Positions 1-5,507 of a stretch of DNA of 11,799 nucleotides are shown here, in pieces (positions within the stretch are counted from its first letter, which is position 1; each line of letters starts with the position of its first letter). Under the pieces are notes generated by a model that was not told the DNA's origin, searched no databases, and saw only the letters and a list, made by a program, of their open reading frames with translations. This DNA comes from Candidatus Woesearchaeota archaeon (GTDB lineage: Archaea; Nanobdellota; Nanobdellia; Woesearchaeales; UBA525), in NCBI GenBank assembly GCA_018221165.1, contig JAAOYD010000039.1:1-11799 (forward strand), written 5' to 3'. The position numbers were made by a program, and so were the translations under genes.

Positions 1-803
1 ACAAGGTTGACCTGGTGAGTAAAGACCGTGCCATGCGTAACTATCAGCAAATTCAAGAATTCCTCAAAGACACCAAGTTTGAAGATGCACCCATCGTGCC
101 CATCAGTGCCCAACGCGGTGTGAATATCGATGTGCTCATCCAAGCATTGCTCGACACGTTTACAGTACCTGACCGCGACCCGAAAGCAGACCCTTTGATG
201 GTCGTCGCACGTTCTTTTGACATCAACAAACCCGGTAGCAAGCCTGTGAAACTGCAAGGCGGCGTCCTCGGCGGCGCGTTGAAAGCCGGCAAGTTGAAAG
301 TTGGTGAGGAGGTTGAGATACGGCCTGGCCGCATCGTGGAAGAAGCGAACAAGCTGAAAGCGAAGCCGTTGAAAGCTACTATTACTGGTTTGGTTACTGG
401 TGGTACGCCCGTCGAGGAAGTTGGTCCTGGTGGTTCAATCGCTCTTATGACGAGTCTCGATCATGGCATTGTGCGCAGTGACATGCTCACTGGTTCAGTG
501 GTTGGCCATCCTGGCAAGCTGCCGCCGGTGTGGGACAAGCTCATCTTACAGACGACGTTGTTGGAACGCGTTGTTGGTTCACAAGAAGAACTGAAAGTCA
601 ACCCGATAACGCCGAACGAGTTATTGATGTTGAATGTTAATTCCGCAGCGACGGTGGGTATTGTGAGCACCACTGGCAAGGGCAAGGTGCATTGCAAACT
701 CAAGAAGCCTATCTGCGCCGCTGTTGGTAGTCGAGTGACGATTAGTCGTCGAGTTGGAACGCGCTTTCGATTAATTGGCTACGGCGTGATTGTCGAGAAA
801 TAG
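1..803 (+). CDS. eif2g: Translation initiation factor aIF2 subunit gamma, C-terminal part
   Basis: This is the GTPase subunit of archaeal aIF2, which delivers initiator Met-tRNA to the small ribosomal subunit. The gene enters from the left edge: the first two bases end a codon and the frame then reads K-V-D-L-V, the tail of the NKxD (G4) guanine-specificity motif. A G5-like SAQ follows near base 105. The GTP-binding G1-G3 motifs lie outside the window. The rest matches beta-barrel domains II and III, including the VARSFDINKPG and GGVLGGALKAG stretches and the usual C-terminal RRVGTRFRLIGYGVI end. The internal GTG at 15 is not the start because it lies inside G4. All arginine codons I checked here are CGN. 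Its stop codon directly abuts the stop of the convergent HEPN gene. Confidence 0.96.
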   Translation, partial: KVDLVSKDRAMRNYQQIQEFLKDTKFEDAPIVPISAQRGVNIDVLIQALLDTFTVPDRDPKADPLMVVARSFDINKPGSKPVKLQGGVLGGALKAGKLKVGEEVEIRPGRIVEEANKLKAKPLKATITGLVTGGTPVEEVGPGGSIALMTSLDHGIVRSDMLTGSVVGHPGKLPPVWDKLILQTTLLERVVGSQEELKVNPITPNELLMLNVNSAATVGIVSTTGKGKVHCKLKKPICAAVGSRVTISRRVGTRFRLIGYGVIVEK

Positions 804-1256
804 TTAGAAATATTTTTCTCTAATTCGTTCTACTTCATCATTCGTGATTTCTCGTATTTTCTTTCTGGTTGCCAACAGAAGAGACATCAACTCAGTATCT
901 GTTGTGATAGGGTAGTTTTTGAGATAATACTGATTATCAATACGCAATTGCTTTTCCTGTTCAAGACGCTTGCTCGTTCCTTGAGGGAGTAAACCTTCAT
1001 CCTCCAATTTCGAACTGAAGATGATTGTGCATTCGTGAATCTCGCTCTTGATGCCGAGATGCATCAACATTGCATACACGATAAAATACAACGCATAGTA
1101 TTGTGTCGTTGCTTTCCACATATTCGAGTCAGTGATTTCTTTGAGAACAATCACTGTTTCTTTAGCTGAAGTGAGGTATGCTTCTGCTAATTGTGCGCTG
1201 GGTGTGATACGTTTCAGGCCTTTCTGTTGTTTCTTGCACCATTTGAGACTGGCCAT
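804..1256 (-). CDS. HEPN-domain protein, probable toxin of a HEPN/nucleotidyltransferase pair
   Basis: This is a small all-helical HEPN protein of 150 residues. In HEPN/MNT modules the HEPN partner is usually an RNase toxin, and the nucleotidyltransferase neutralises it, in studied cases by AMPylation. Visible features are the helix with QYYALYFIVYA, then LGIKSEIHECT with the family His, and later RIDNQYYL. The classical R-X(4-6)-H catalytic motif is not clean: no Arg precedes the His at the usual spacing, so nuclease activity is uncertain. I chose the ATG at 1256; a GTG at 1265 is in frame. The gene overlaps the end of the upstream nucleotidyltransferase by 43 bases, so translation is probably coupled. 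It resembles the HEPN protein at 7899-8387. Confidence 0.85.
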   Translation of the reverse strand: MASLKWCKKQQKGLKRITPSAQLAEAYLTSAKETVIVLKEITDSNMWKATTQYYALYFIVYAMLMHLGIKSEIHECTIIFSSKLEDEGLLPQGTSKRLEQEKQLRIDNQYYLKNYPITTDTELMSLLLATRKKIREITNDEVERIREKYF

Positions 1257-1801
1257 TGCATCCACTTCAGGAACTCTTCACTTCCTGAGATGAGCAGATG
1301 TTTTCTTATGACTTCCGCACGAAAAATCGCAGAGATACTGACTAGTGTCGGAAGAACAACAAGATGCACTTTTTTCCCAATGAGTGTCGCCACTTTTTTT
1401 ACTTTTTTTCGTTGTATTTTCCCGATAATGAGCAAGTCAATATCGCCCGCGGAATGGTAGTTCTCAGCTGCTGAACCAAAAATCAATGCCTTGCCTTCCA
1501 CACAGTGTTGTACTTCTTCAACAAAATGTTGGAATGAAGGGTTACTGCAATGTTCTAGGAGCTTTGCTTTTTCTGCAATGACGAGATAGTCGATGAGGTT
1601 CGGATGTGCTTGGAGTTCGTAGAGCGTCTGTCGTCCTCGATGGCTCACGTGTAGAACTCCTTGTCGAGCGAGTTCTTGCAGCCATAATCTGGTGGTTGGT
1701 ACTGGCTGCGCGATGGTTCGTGCAATGCTGCTTACATGGAGTTTCTCTGGTTGTGTGAGAAAGGGAATGAGTGCTCGGATTGTTGTTAATTTATTAGTCA
1801 T
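1214..1801 (-). CDS. Winged-helix / MNT-type nucleotidyltransferase, probable antitoxin
   Basis: This 195-residue protein fuses an N-terminal winged helix-turn-helix (about residues 1-65, with SSIARTI and TTRLWLQELARQGVL) to a minimal nucleotidyltransferase domain. The polymerase-beta-fold signature is visible as LIFGSAAEN at 107-113 and D120-I-D122, the GS...DxD metal-binding pattern. The position where a third carboxylate would be expected reads KVHLVVL (144-150) and has no Asp. It is the first gene of a two-gene unit with the HEPN protein. In such modules the MNT protein is usually the antitoxin, and the winged helix suggests autoregulation. A TATA box is centred 26 bp before the ATG, which suggests a leaderless mRNA. 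Confidence 0.88.
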   Translation of the reverse strand: MTNKLTTIRALIPFLTQPEKLHVSSIARTIAQPVPTTRLWLQELARQGVLHVSHRGRQTLYELQAHPNLIDYLVIAEKAKLLEHCSNPSFQHFVEEVQHCVEGKALIFGSAAENYHSAGDIDLLIIGKIQRKKVKKVATLIGKKVHLVVLPTLVSISAIFRAEVIRKHLLISGSEEFLKWMQWPVSNGARNNRKA

Positions 1802-1822
1802 ATGGTTAAAAAATGAGTAATA

Positions 1823-1832
1823 GTTTATATAT
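1823..1832 (-). promoter_or_regulatory. TATA-box promoter of the first nucleotidyltransferase/HEPN pair
   Basis: Read on the minus strand this is ATATAAAC in an AT-rich setting. Its centre is about 26 bp upstream of the ATG at 1801, the normal distance from an archaeal TATA box to the transcription start. Transcription would therefore begin at or next to the start codon. Confidence 0.6.
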
Positions 1833-1852
1833 TTTCTGGAGATATGGCGTTT

Positions 1853-1867
1853 TCAAGAGAAAAAAGT
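1853..1867 (-). terminator. T-rich putative terminator after the GITEGG-repeat gene
   Basis: On the minus strand a CACTTTTTTCTCTTG tract begins about 24 bases after the stop of the 1891-2292 gene. Archaeal RNA polymerase often terminates at such U-tracts without a hairpin. It also separates that gene from the next promoter at 1823-1832. Confidence 0.4.
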
Positions 1868-1890
1868 GTTTTCTACATCCCTGGAATAAT

Positions 1891-2292
1891 CTACCGCATA
1901 GCTTCGTACTTGATTGGCTCGTGCCTGATTGTGATTGCGTGAAGAGGAACGTGTCCAATCTTCACCATCGCTTGCCGGTTCTCGTAGCCGGCAGTCCACA
2001 CACCTTCTGTAATTCCGTTTTCGATGCCGTCAGCAGTAAGTCCACCTTCTGTGATGCCTGAGCCAACGACTTCCGGATCCGCCGCGGTCAAACCGCCCTC
2101 TGTGATGCCATAGTTGCCTTTGACGATGATTGGGTTGAGTGTTCTCCATTTGTGTAGTTTTCCAGCTGTTTCTAGTACTGGTGCGTAACCAGGTGCCACT
2201 GATGTGGTACCGGTATCTGAGGTGTGACTAGGTGCGTCCTTCACACCTTCAACGTCAGTAAGATTGGTTTTGAGAGTCACGAATCGCTTCAT
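1891..2292 (-). CDS. Unrecognised 133-residue protein with GITEGGLTA repeats
   Basis: I do not recognise this protein. It starts MKRFVTLKTNLTD and has a Gly/Thr/Ser-rich stretch at 20-45. Three near-identical units follow: GITEGGLTA at 62-70, GITEGGLTA at 79-87 and GITEGVWTA at 93-101. The end is basic and His-containing (about 105-133). There is no signal peptide, membrane segment or Cys pair. Coding is supported by a good Shine-Dalgarno (AAGGTGA, 4 bases before the ATG). It also lies 45 bases downstream of ribL on the same strand, so the two are probably co-transcribed. The start codon is inside the 3' arm of an 11-bp inverted repeat (2288-2330). The strict repeat spelling argues for a real, recently duplicated or structurally constrained segment, but coding status is moderately certain only. 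Confidence 0.6.
   Translation of the reverse strand: MKRFVTLKTNLTDVEGVKDAPSHTSDTGTTSVAPGYAPVLETAGKLHKWRTLNPIIVKGNYGITEGGLTAADPEVVGSGITEGGLTADGIENGITEGVWTAGYENRQAMVKIGHVPLHAITIRHEPIKYEAMR
1990..2109 (-). repeat. Three tandem GITEGG(L/V)(T/W)TA-type protein repeats
   Basis: The repeat units begin at residues 62, 79 and 93 of the 133-residue protein, with spacings of 17 and 14 residues. The DNA repeats too: CTTCTGTGATGCC and CTCTGTGATGCC on the plus strand near 2046 and 2097, with a diverged CTTCTGTAATTCC near 2002. The spacers between units (AADPEVVGS and DGIEN) are unrelated. Confidence 0.65.
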
Positions 2293-2330
2293 AGTATCAC
2301 CTTCTCATACTCAAGATGGGATACTATGAA
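2288..2330 (-). promoter_or_regulatory. Perfect 11-bp inverted repeat covering the start codon of the GITEGG-repeat gene
   Basis: The arms TTCATAGTATC (2288-2298) and GATACTATGAA (2320-2330) are exact reverse complements around a 21-base spacer. On the minus-strand mRNA the 3' arm contains the AUG at 2290-2292, and the Shine-Dalgarno AAGGTGA lies across the loop/stem edge at 2297-2303. As RNA it could fold into a hairpin that hides the start codon. As DNA it could be an operator within the ribL to downstream-gene spacer. Confidence 0.55.
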
Positions 2331-2337
2331 AATCTTT

Positions 2338-2736
2338 CTACATCTTAGAACTCTTGTACTTCTCAGGCTGGAAGGCCACCGCGCGCTTGATTTCTGGTTC
2401 GCAATCGCGTTCCTTGAGGAGCCTCCGCAGCTCCTCGTCTTCGTAGGTAGTCTGGTCATAGCCGAGGATGATGACATCCGGGCAGAGCTTGACGACGACC
2501 TTCAAGAAATCCTCCTCGTCACCGAGGATGGCCTTGTCGACGAGCGGTTCAGCTTCGACCAGGGAGCGACGCTCCTTCTCGAGACGGTTCGGTTCCCGTC
2601 CCTTGAGTCGCTTGATGGTGCGGTCACGGCTCACCCCGACGAAGAGCTCCTCACCATGGCGCAAGGCCTGGCGGAAAAGACTACGGTGGCCCTCGTGGAG
2701 GGGGTCAAAACTGCCGAACACCATCACTGAGCGCAT
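2338..2736 (-). CDS. ribL: RibL-type FAD synthase (FMN adenylyltransferase)
   Basis: This is a cytidylyltransferase-fold enzyme of 132 residues. Archaeal RibL transfers AMP from ATP (or CMP from CTP) to FMN to make FAD. Visible features are the N-terminal FGSFDPLHEGH with the HxGH nucleotide-binding motif at 14-17, IKRLKGREPNRLEKERR at 41-57, the loop VDKAILGDE, IILGYDQ at 89-95, and a C-terminal YKSSKM that matches the RibL-like end. Length is normal for the family. I chose the ATG at 2736 because a TATA box (TTTTAAAA) is centred about 27 bp upstream; an in-frame GTG at 2757 would add seven residues and lies too close to that box. It is first in a likely two-gene unit with the GITEGG-repeat gene. 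A glycerol-3-phosphate cytidylyltransferase-like role is the main alternative. Confidence 0.88.
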   Translation of the reverse strand: MRSVMVFGSFDPLHEGHRSLFRQALRHGEELFVGVSRDRTIKRLKGREPNRLEKERRSLVEAEPLVDKAILGDEEDFLKVVVKLCPDVIILGYDQTTYEDEELRRLLKERDCEPEIKRAVAFQPEKYKSSKM

Positions 2737-2759
2737 GTTGTGGAGAATGACTGGCACGA

Positions 2760-2767
2760 TTTTAAAA
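2760..2767 (-). promoter_or_regulatory. TATA box of ribL
   Basis: TTTTAAAA is centred about 27 bp upstream of the ATG at 2736 on the minus strand. This implies a leaderless transcript and supports that start over the upstream GTG. Confidence 0.55.
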
Positions 2768-2848
2768 GTCTCTGTTTGAGACGAGTGTTTTTGTTTTCAC
2801 TAGCACGGACCTATACGTCCGGAAATCCTACGATTCGTCTAAATCATC

Positions 2849-2857
2849 TTTATATAT
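2849..2857 (+). promoter_or_regulatory. TATA box of the 25-residue micro-ORF
   Basis: TTTATATAT on the plus strand precedes the ATG at 2888 by about 35 bp, so the expected transcription start is near 2879. It is divergent from the ribL promoter, about 80 bp away. Confidence 0.45.
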
Positions 2858-2887
2858 GATGAGGTATGATGGGTACTAGGTGACCTT

Positions 2888-2965
2888 ATGAGCTGGGTAG
2901 TCGATAACAACGGCGATCTCATCGAGGAAGATACCGAACTCGAAGAGCTCGAAGCGGAGAAATAG
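2888..2965 (+). CDS. Acidic 25-residue micro-ORF
   Basis: This short frame begins MSWVVDNNGDLIEEDTELEE and ends with an acidic tail before TAG. It is strongly acidic (ten Asp/Glu) with a hydrophobic start, so a short amphipathic helix in the second half is plausible. Support comes from context: an AGGTGA Shine-Dalgarno sits 4 bases before the ATG, a TATA box is at 2849-2857, and a T-rich tract follows the stop. It is the only plus-strand gene between aIF2-gamma and dph6 and converges on the RelE-like toxin gene. I recognise no family. It could be a regulatory peptide, a degenerate antitoxin remnant, or a chance frame. Confidence 0.45.
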   Translation: MSWVVDNNGDLIEEDTELEELEAEK

Positions 2966-2999
2966 ACCCGTCGGGTATGATATAGTTCTTGATATGGGG

Positions 3000-3015
3000 C
3001 TTTTCGCTCTTTTTG
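3000..3015 (+). terminator. T-rich putative terminator after the micro-ORF
   Basis: A CTTTTCGCTCTTTTTG tract about 35 bases after the micro-ORF stop could end a plus-strand transcript. It abuts the stop of the convergent RelE-like gene. Support is the T-richness and position only. Confidence 0.3.
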
Positions 3016-3017
3016 AA

Positions 3018-3359
3018 TCACTTCTTCTTGTAACCAAATAATCTATCATATTCTTTGTGGTCGATGATTCTGAGGATGATGACAAAGATGTTATTGCTGT
3101 CGCCTTCGACAGTGTAAAGCATGCGCCAATAGTTGGCGAGCTCGACGCGATAGAGATTTGTGATTTCTAGTTTCTTAAGTTCTTTCGGGATGAGCTGCTT
3201 CCTAATGGGGTTCCCGAATTGCGGATTTTCCTTGAGGATTTCCTTGTTCCTCTCGAAAGAAGCGAGGATGGCTTTGCTTTCCTTAGTGTCGTTCAGAGTG
3301 TTGAGAGTTTCTTTTGCCTGTCTTTTCACGAAGACACGGACTGGTTTTCCTGCGAACAT
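3018..3359 (-). CDS. RelE/ParE-family toxin
   Basis: This 113-residue protein resembles archaeal RelE-superfamily toxins, which are ribosome-dependent mRNA interferases or, in the ParE branch, gyrase poisons. After an alpha-helical, Lys-rich N-terminal half it has the core beta-sheet pattern LYRVELANYWRMLYTV (69-84) with Arg71 and Arg79. Next comes VIILRIIDHKEYDRLFGY (93-110), the usual end of this fold. I chose the ATG at 3359: it follows the stop of the upstream partner by two bases, while upstream in-frame codons would run into that gene. It is the second gene of a two-gene unit with the winged-helix protein. The family fit is strong; the exact target cannot be read from sequence. Confidence 0.85.
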   Translation of the reverse strand: MFAGKPVRVFVKRQAKETLNTLNDTKESKAILASFERNKEILKENPQFGNPIRKQLIPKELKKLEITNLYRVELANYWRMLYTVEGDSNNIFVIILRIIDHKEYDRLFGYKKK

Positions 3360-3361
3360 TA

Positions 3362-3667
3362 CTAGACCTCGACAGCATCGTCGAGCATCTCTTTCAGGTG
3401 TTCCGGTTGGACGTAAATCCACTGAATACCTTTCGGACCATAAAGAATTTTACCGCTTTTCCACAAGTAGTCCAAAATCACTTTGAGGGTTTGGTGCATT
3501 ACTTGCTTTGGTAACTGTTTTCTGATTGTGGCTAGTTGCAGCGGTATGTCTCGTTGTTTCTTGAGGAAGTGCTCGACCATAAGGATAGTCGAGAGATTAG
3601 GAGACCGATAAGTGTTACTCTTCGTTTTCCGGACGGTCTTCGGCTTCGCTAATTGTGTTTTGGACAT
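3362..3667 (-). CDS. Winged-helix protein, probable antitoxin of the RelE-like toxin
   Basis: This is a 101-residue protein with a basic, disordered N-terminus (about 1-20) and a winged-helix-like core. The core reads LSTILMVEHFLKKQ, QLATIRKQLP, HQTLKVILDYLWKSGKILYG and a wing GIQWIYV ending near residue 86. The C-terminal helix EHLKEMLDDAVE is acidic, typical of a segment that binds a basic toxin. It directly precedes the RelE-like gene with two bases between stop and start, so it is probably the DNA-binding antitoxin. A palindromic site overlaps the region just before its start codon and suggests autoregulation. The antitoxin role is inferred from gene order; the fold is inferred from pattern. 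Confidence 0.75.
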   Translation of the reverse strand: MSKTQLAKPKTVRKTKSNTYRSPNLSTILMVEHFLKKQRDIPLQLATIRKQLPKQVMHQTLKVILDYLWKSGKILYGPKGIQWIYVQPEHLKEMLDDAVEV

Positions 3668-3668
3668 A

Positions 3669-3705
3669 GTATCAATTGATATAGAAAATGTATCAATATA
3701 TAAAG
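3669..3705 (-). promoter_or_regulatory. Promoter with TATCAAT/ATTGATA operator repeats for the RelE-like module
   Basis: A 12-bp perfect palindrome TATCAATTGATA (3670-3681) lies two bases upstream of the ATG at 3667. A further TATCAAT half-site (3691-3697) is exactly 21 bp from the first, two helical turns. It runs into the minus-strand TATA box TTTATATA (3697-3704). This is what an autorepressing antitoxin operator looks like. Confidence 0.6.
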
Positions 3706-3747
3706 TTATTCTTATTTCTATGAAGAAAGATAATAAATGAGAAAAGT

Positions 3748-3761
3748 GTAAAACGTTTTAC
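3748..3761 (-). terminator. 14-bp palindrome at the end of rps27ae, possible terminator
   Basis: GTAAAACGTTTTAC is a perfect palindrome that contains the TAA stop of rps27ae (3758-3760). On the minus strand it is followed by ACTTTTCTCATTTATT. The T-rich run supports transcription termination at the end of the core operon; the palindrome alone could instead bind a regulator. Confidence 0.4.
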
Positions 3762-3958
3762 TCAGCTGCTTGCTTTTCCATGTAGCCGCACTTGCCGCAC
3801 TGCACGCGGTCCTTGTGGGCTGCCATGAACGTGCCCGGTCCGCACTTAGGACAGAACTTGTTCTTGCGTTTGAAGCCGTCGCCGCTGACTTCGTAGCAGG
3901 TTGACTTGGAAGTAGCCTTCTTCTTCTCTTGAGGTCCGCCCTTCTTCGCGTCGGCCAT
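3758..3958 (-). CDS. rps27ae: 30S ribosomal protein S27ae
   Basis: This is a 66-residue zinc-ribbon protein of the archaeal/eukaryotic small subunit. The zinc site is clear: FCPKCG (Cys36, Cys39) and QCGKCGY (Cys54, Cys57), separated by the family PGTFMAAHKDRV stretch. The N-terminal 20 residues are Lys-rich and extended relative to many archaeal homologues, which begin close to the YEVSGD segment. The ATG shares one base with the TGA of rps24e (TGATG), showing translational coupling. It is the last gene of the core operon. Confidence 0.95.
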   Translation of the reverse strand: MADAKKGGPQEKKKATSKSTCYEVSGDGFKRKNKFCPKCGPGTFMAAHKDRVQCGKCGYMEKQAAE

Positions 3959-4608
3959 CAGGCATCACCTTCTTTTGGCTTGTCTTCAGGCTTAGCTTCT
4001 TCAGCTTTAGGTTCCTCAGCAGGTTTTTCTTCTGCTTTGGGTTCTTCCTTTGGAGCTTCAGCGGGTTTCTCGTCTTTAGGAGCGTCGTCCTTCTTCTCCT
4101 CTTTCGGAGCTTCAGGTTTCTCTTCCTTAGGAGTTTCTTGTTTTGACTCCGCAGGCTTCTCCTCCTTCGGAGGCTCTTCTTTTGGCTTTTCCTGAGGAGC
4201 ATCTTCCTTCGGAGCATCGGCTGGTTTGTCTTCCGCTGGTTTCTCGGCAGGAGTTTCAGCTGGCTTGTCCGCAGGAGCGTCAGGCTTTGCTTCCGCCGGC
4301 TTCTCTGCAGGGGCAGCTTCTTCCTTCTTCGCCGTGAAGTCGTTCTTCTTAATCATGCTCTCGCGTTCAAGTTGTGTCAGCGCTTCTTTCGAATCGTACA
4401 CACGAGCATTCACCGTCACAACTTGCTGACCATACTTGGTCTCGACCTGGTGCACAATCAGTAAATCCTGCTTTGTCTTCAAAGTAGCACTCAATGATGC
4501 AGCAACGTCCTTCTTCGTCGGTGTCGCACCGTTGAACGAGATACGAGCCACAATCTCAGTAAACTTGAGGAGAGGTTTCGCTTCCTGTTTTTCTATTGTA
4601 ATATCCAT
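3958..4608 (-). CDS. rps24e: 30S ribosomal protein S24e with a long Ala/Glu/Lys/Pro-rich C-terminal tail
   Basis: The first ~95 residues are a normal S24e: MDITIEKQEAKPLLKFTEIV, the ATPTKKDV motif, the core KYGQQVVTVNARVYDS and the YDSKEALTQLERE helix. Archaeal S24e normally stops near 100 residues. Here about 120 more residues follow, made almost only of Ala, Glu, Lys, Pro and Asp in imperfect (P/A)-x-E-x-K-P-x-E units, net acidic and surely disordered. I chose the ATG at 4608, preceded by GGTGA at a good distance; a GTG at 4617 would add three residues and overlap that site. The gene lies between spt4 (5-base gap) and rps27ae (1-base overlap). The S24e call is secure; the tail's role is unknown. 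Confidence 0.93.
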   Translation of the reverse strand: MDITIEKQEAKPLLKFTEIVARISFNGATPTKKDVAASLSATLKTKQDLLIVHQVETKYGQQVVTVNARVYDSKEALTQLERESMIKKNDFTAKKEEAAPAEKPAEAKPDAPADKPAETPAEKPAEDKPADAPKEDAPQEKPKEEPPKEEKPAESKQETPKEEKPEAPKEEKKDDAPKDEKPAEAPKEEPKAEEKPAEEPKAEEAKPEDKPKEGDA

Positions 4609-4613
4609 CCTTA

Positions 4614-4799
4614 TCACCGTACTTTCAATGCGTATTCGCCTTTCTCAGTCACGCCCATCTTGTGCGCAATCAGGCTCTTATCAGTCTGAAGAAATGTTAT
4701 GCGTCCCTGCCAGTTCGTGCTCAAGCTCGAACCTTTGCAAATCGGGCACTGGTCACCGTCGACGAAGACCTTACAGCTTCTACATGCTTGTTTTCTCAT
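4614..4799 (-). CDS. spt4: Transcription elongation factor Spt4 (RpoE'')
   Basis: This 61-residue zinc-binding protein partners with Spt5 on the RNA polymerase clamp to promote processive elongation. The zinc ligands are Cys6, Cys9, Cys18 and Cys21 in RKQACRSCK and QCPICKGS. The rest follows the family pattern: SSLSTNWQGRI, a hydrophobic strand, then an AHKMGVTEKGEYALKVR end. Its ATG overlaps the TGA of rpo7 by four bases (ATGA). The rpo7-spt4-rps24e order is widely conserved in archaea. Confidence 0.95.
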   Translation of the reverse strand: MRKQACRSCKVFVDGDQCPICKGSSLSTNWQGRITFLQTDKSLIAHKMGVTEKGEYALKVR

Positions 4800-5362
4800 T
4801 GTGCCTTCACCGGTTTCTTCTTCACAGCGCTCAAGTCCTCAACAATCCATTCCGGTTTCCCGAGGCCTTCTTGGCGCATGGTGAGTCCGAACTTAGGATT
4901 GGAACGGTCCTTGTAGCTGATAGCAACCATGCGTGCGAGGCACTGGTCGCTCATTTTCAGGACGCGGCCTGAATCCTTGCCCTGCAAGACCTTATCTTTC
5001 GTTACTGAGACAAAGTCATTCATGGTCTGGGAGACGTGGATCATGCCGTCGATAGGGCCCAGGTTAACAAAAGCGCCGAACTCGGCGACATCACGTACCA
5101 CACCTGGAAGCACTTCCTGCATCTCAGGGAGGTAGGAGAGCAGCTCGAAATCAGTCTCGTAATAGGCAGCACCATCACCAGGGATGATGACACCGTCGTT
5201 CACTTCAGTGACGTCGAGTACATCGATGACAATACCTAGTTCCTTACTGATGAAACCAGTGTATTGTTCCTTCACCGCGTTCACGATGGCTTCTTTGAGG
5301 TCTAGCCCAAACAGGTTGGGTGGTACTCTGACGTGGTCCTTGACTTTCATGGCGTAAAACAT
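4796..5362 (-). CDS. rpo7: DNA-directed RNA polymerase subunit Rpo7 (RpoE')
   Basis: Rpo7 forms the stalk of archaeal RNA polymerase with Rpo4 and contacts nascent RNA. The protein has the N-terminal tip domain (MFYAMKVKDHVRVPP, residues 1-15, then LFGLDLKEAI) and a C-terminal S1 RNA-binding domain (about 82-165, with VLPGVVRDVAEFGAFVNLG and DGMIHVSQ). Length is 188 residues, normal. I chose the ATG at 5362 because homologues start at this MFY and an AGGTG Shine-Dalgarno lies about 8 bases upstream. The frame stays open for at least another 145 bases upstream, with an in-frame ATG at 5452 that would add 30 basic residues. It overlaps spt4 by four bases. Confidence 0.95.
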   Translation of the reverse strand: MFYAMKVKDHVRVPPNLFGLDLKEAIVNAVKEQYTGFISKELGIVIDVLDVTEVNDGVIIPGDGAAYYETDFELLSYLPEMQEVLPGVVRDVAEFGAFVNLGPIDGMIHVSQTMNDFVSVTKDKVLQGKDSGRVLKMSDQCLARMVAISYKDRSNPKFGLTMRQEGLGKPEWIVEDLSAVKKKPVKAQ

Positions 5363-5507
5363 TGAGGGAACACCTCTGCTTTTTGACTTCCTTTGTTTCG
5401 TGAGCTGTGCTGCCTTGGAGTGAGACCTGGCCACGAACATGGGCTTGCCCATAATCGTGAGTGGCCAGTCCTTCCCCGCTGCGTGGGAGAAGGCTCCGCA
5501 GCATGGC
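5363..5507 (-). other. 145-bp spacer between the PIN gene and rpo7
   Basis: This is the only large gap in an otherwise overlapping operon. It is open in the rpo7 frame and contains an ATG at 5452 followed by a Lys/Arg/Ser-rich stretch. No TATA box is visible. Near the PIN stop there is an inverted repeat, GCTGCG / CGCAGC, with a 13-base loop (about 5479-5502). It may be a 5' leader with a processing or attenuation site, or coding sequence for an Rpo7 extension. Confidence 0.4.

Noticed and set aside
1813..2061. 82-codon plus-strand frame
   Set aside because: Overlaps the repeat gene in antisense and lacks start signals; the minus-strand gene has a good Shine-Dalgarno.
1990..2109. Short repeats considered as a CRISPR-like array
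   Set aside because: Only three diverged units, in frame, with spacers of unequal coding length; they encode protein repeats.
2224..2730. 168-codon plus-strand open frame opposite ribL
   Set aside because: It lies antisense to a clear RibL gene and has no recognisable motif, promoter or Shine-Dalgarno.
2768..2796. GTCTC/GAGAC hairpin followed by a T-run as a plus-strand terminator
   Set aside because: No plus-strand gene lies upstream; it is in the ribL promoter region, and the stem is only 5 bp.
5244..5504. 86-codon minus-strand frame overlapping the start of rpo7
   Set aside because: It runs out of frame into rpo7, whose motifs are unmistakable, and its sequence has no recognisable features.
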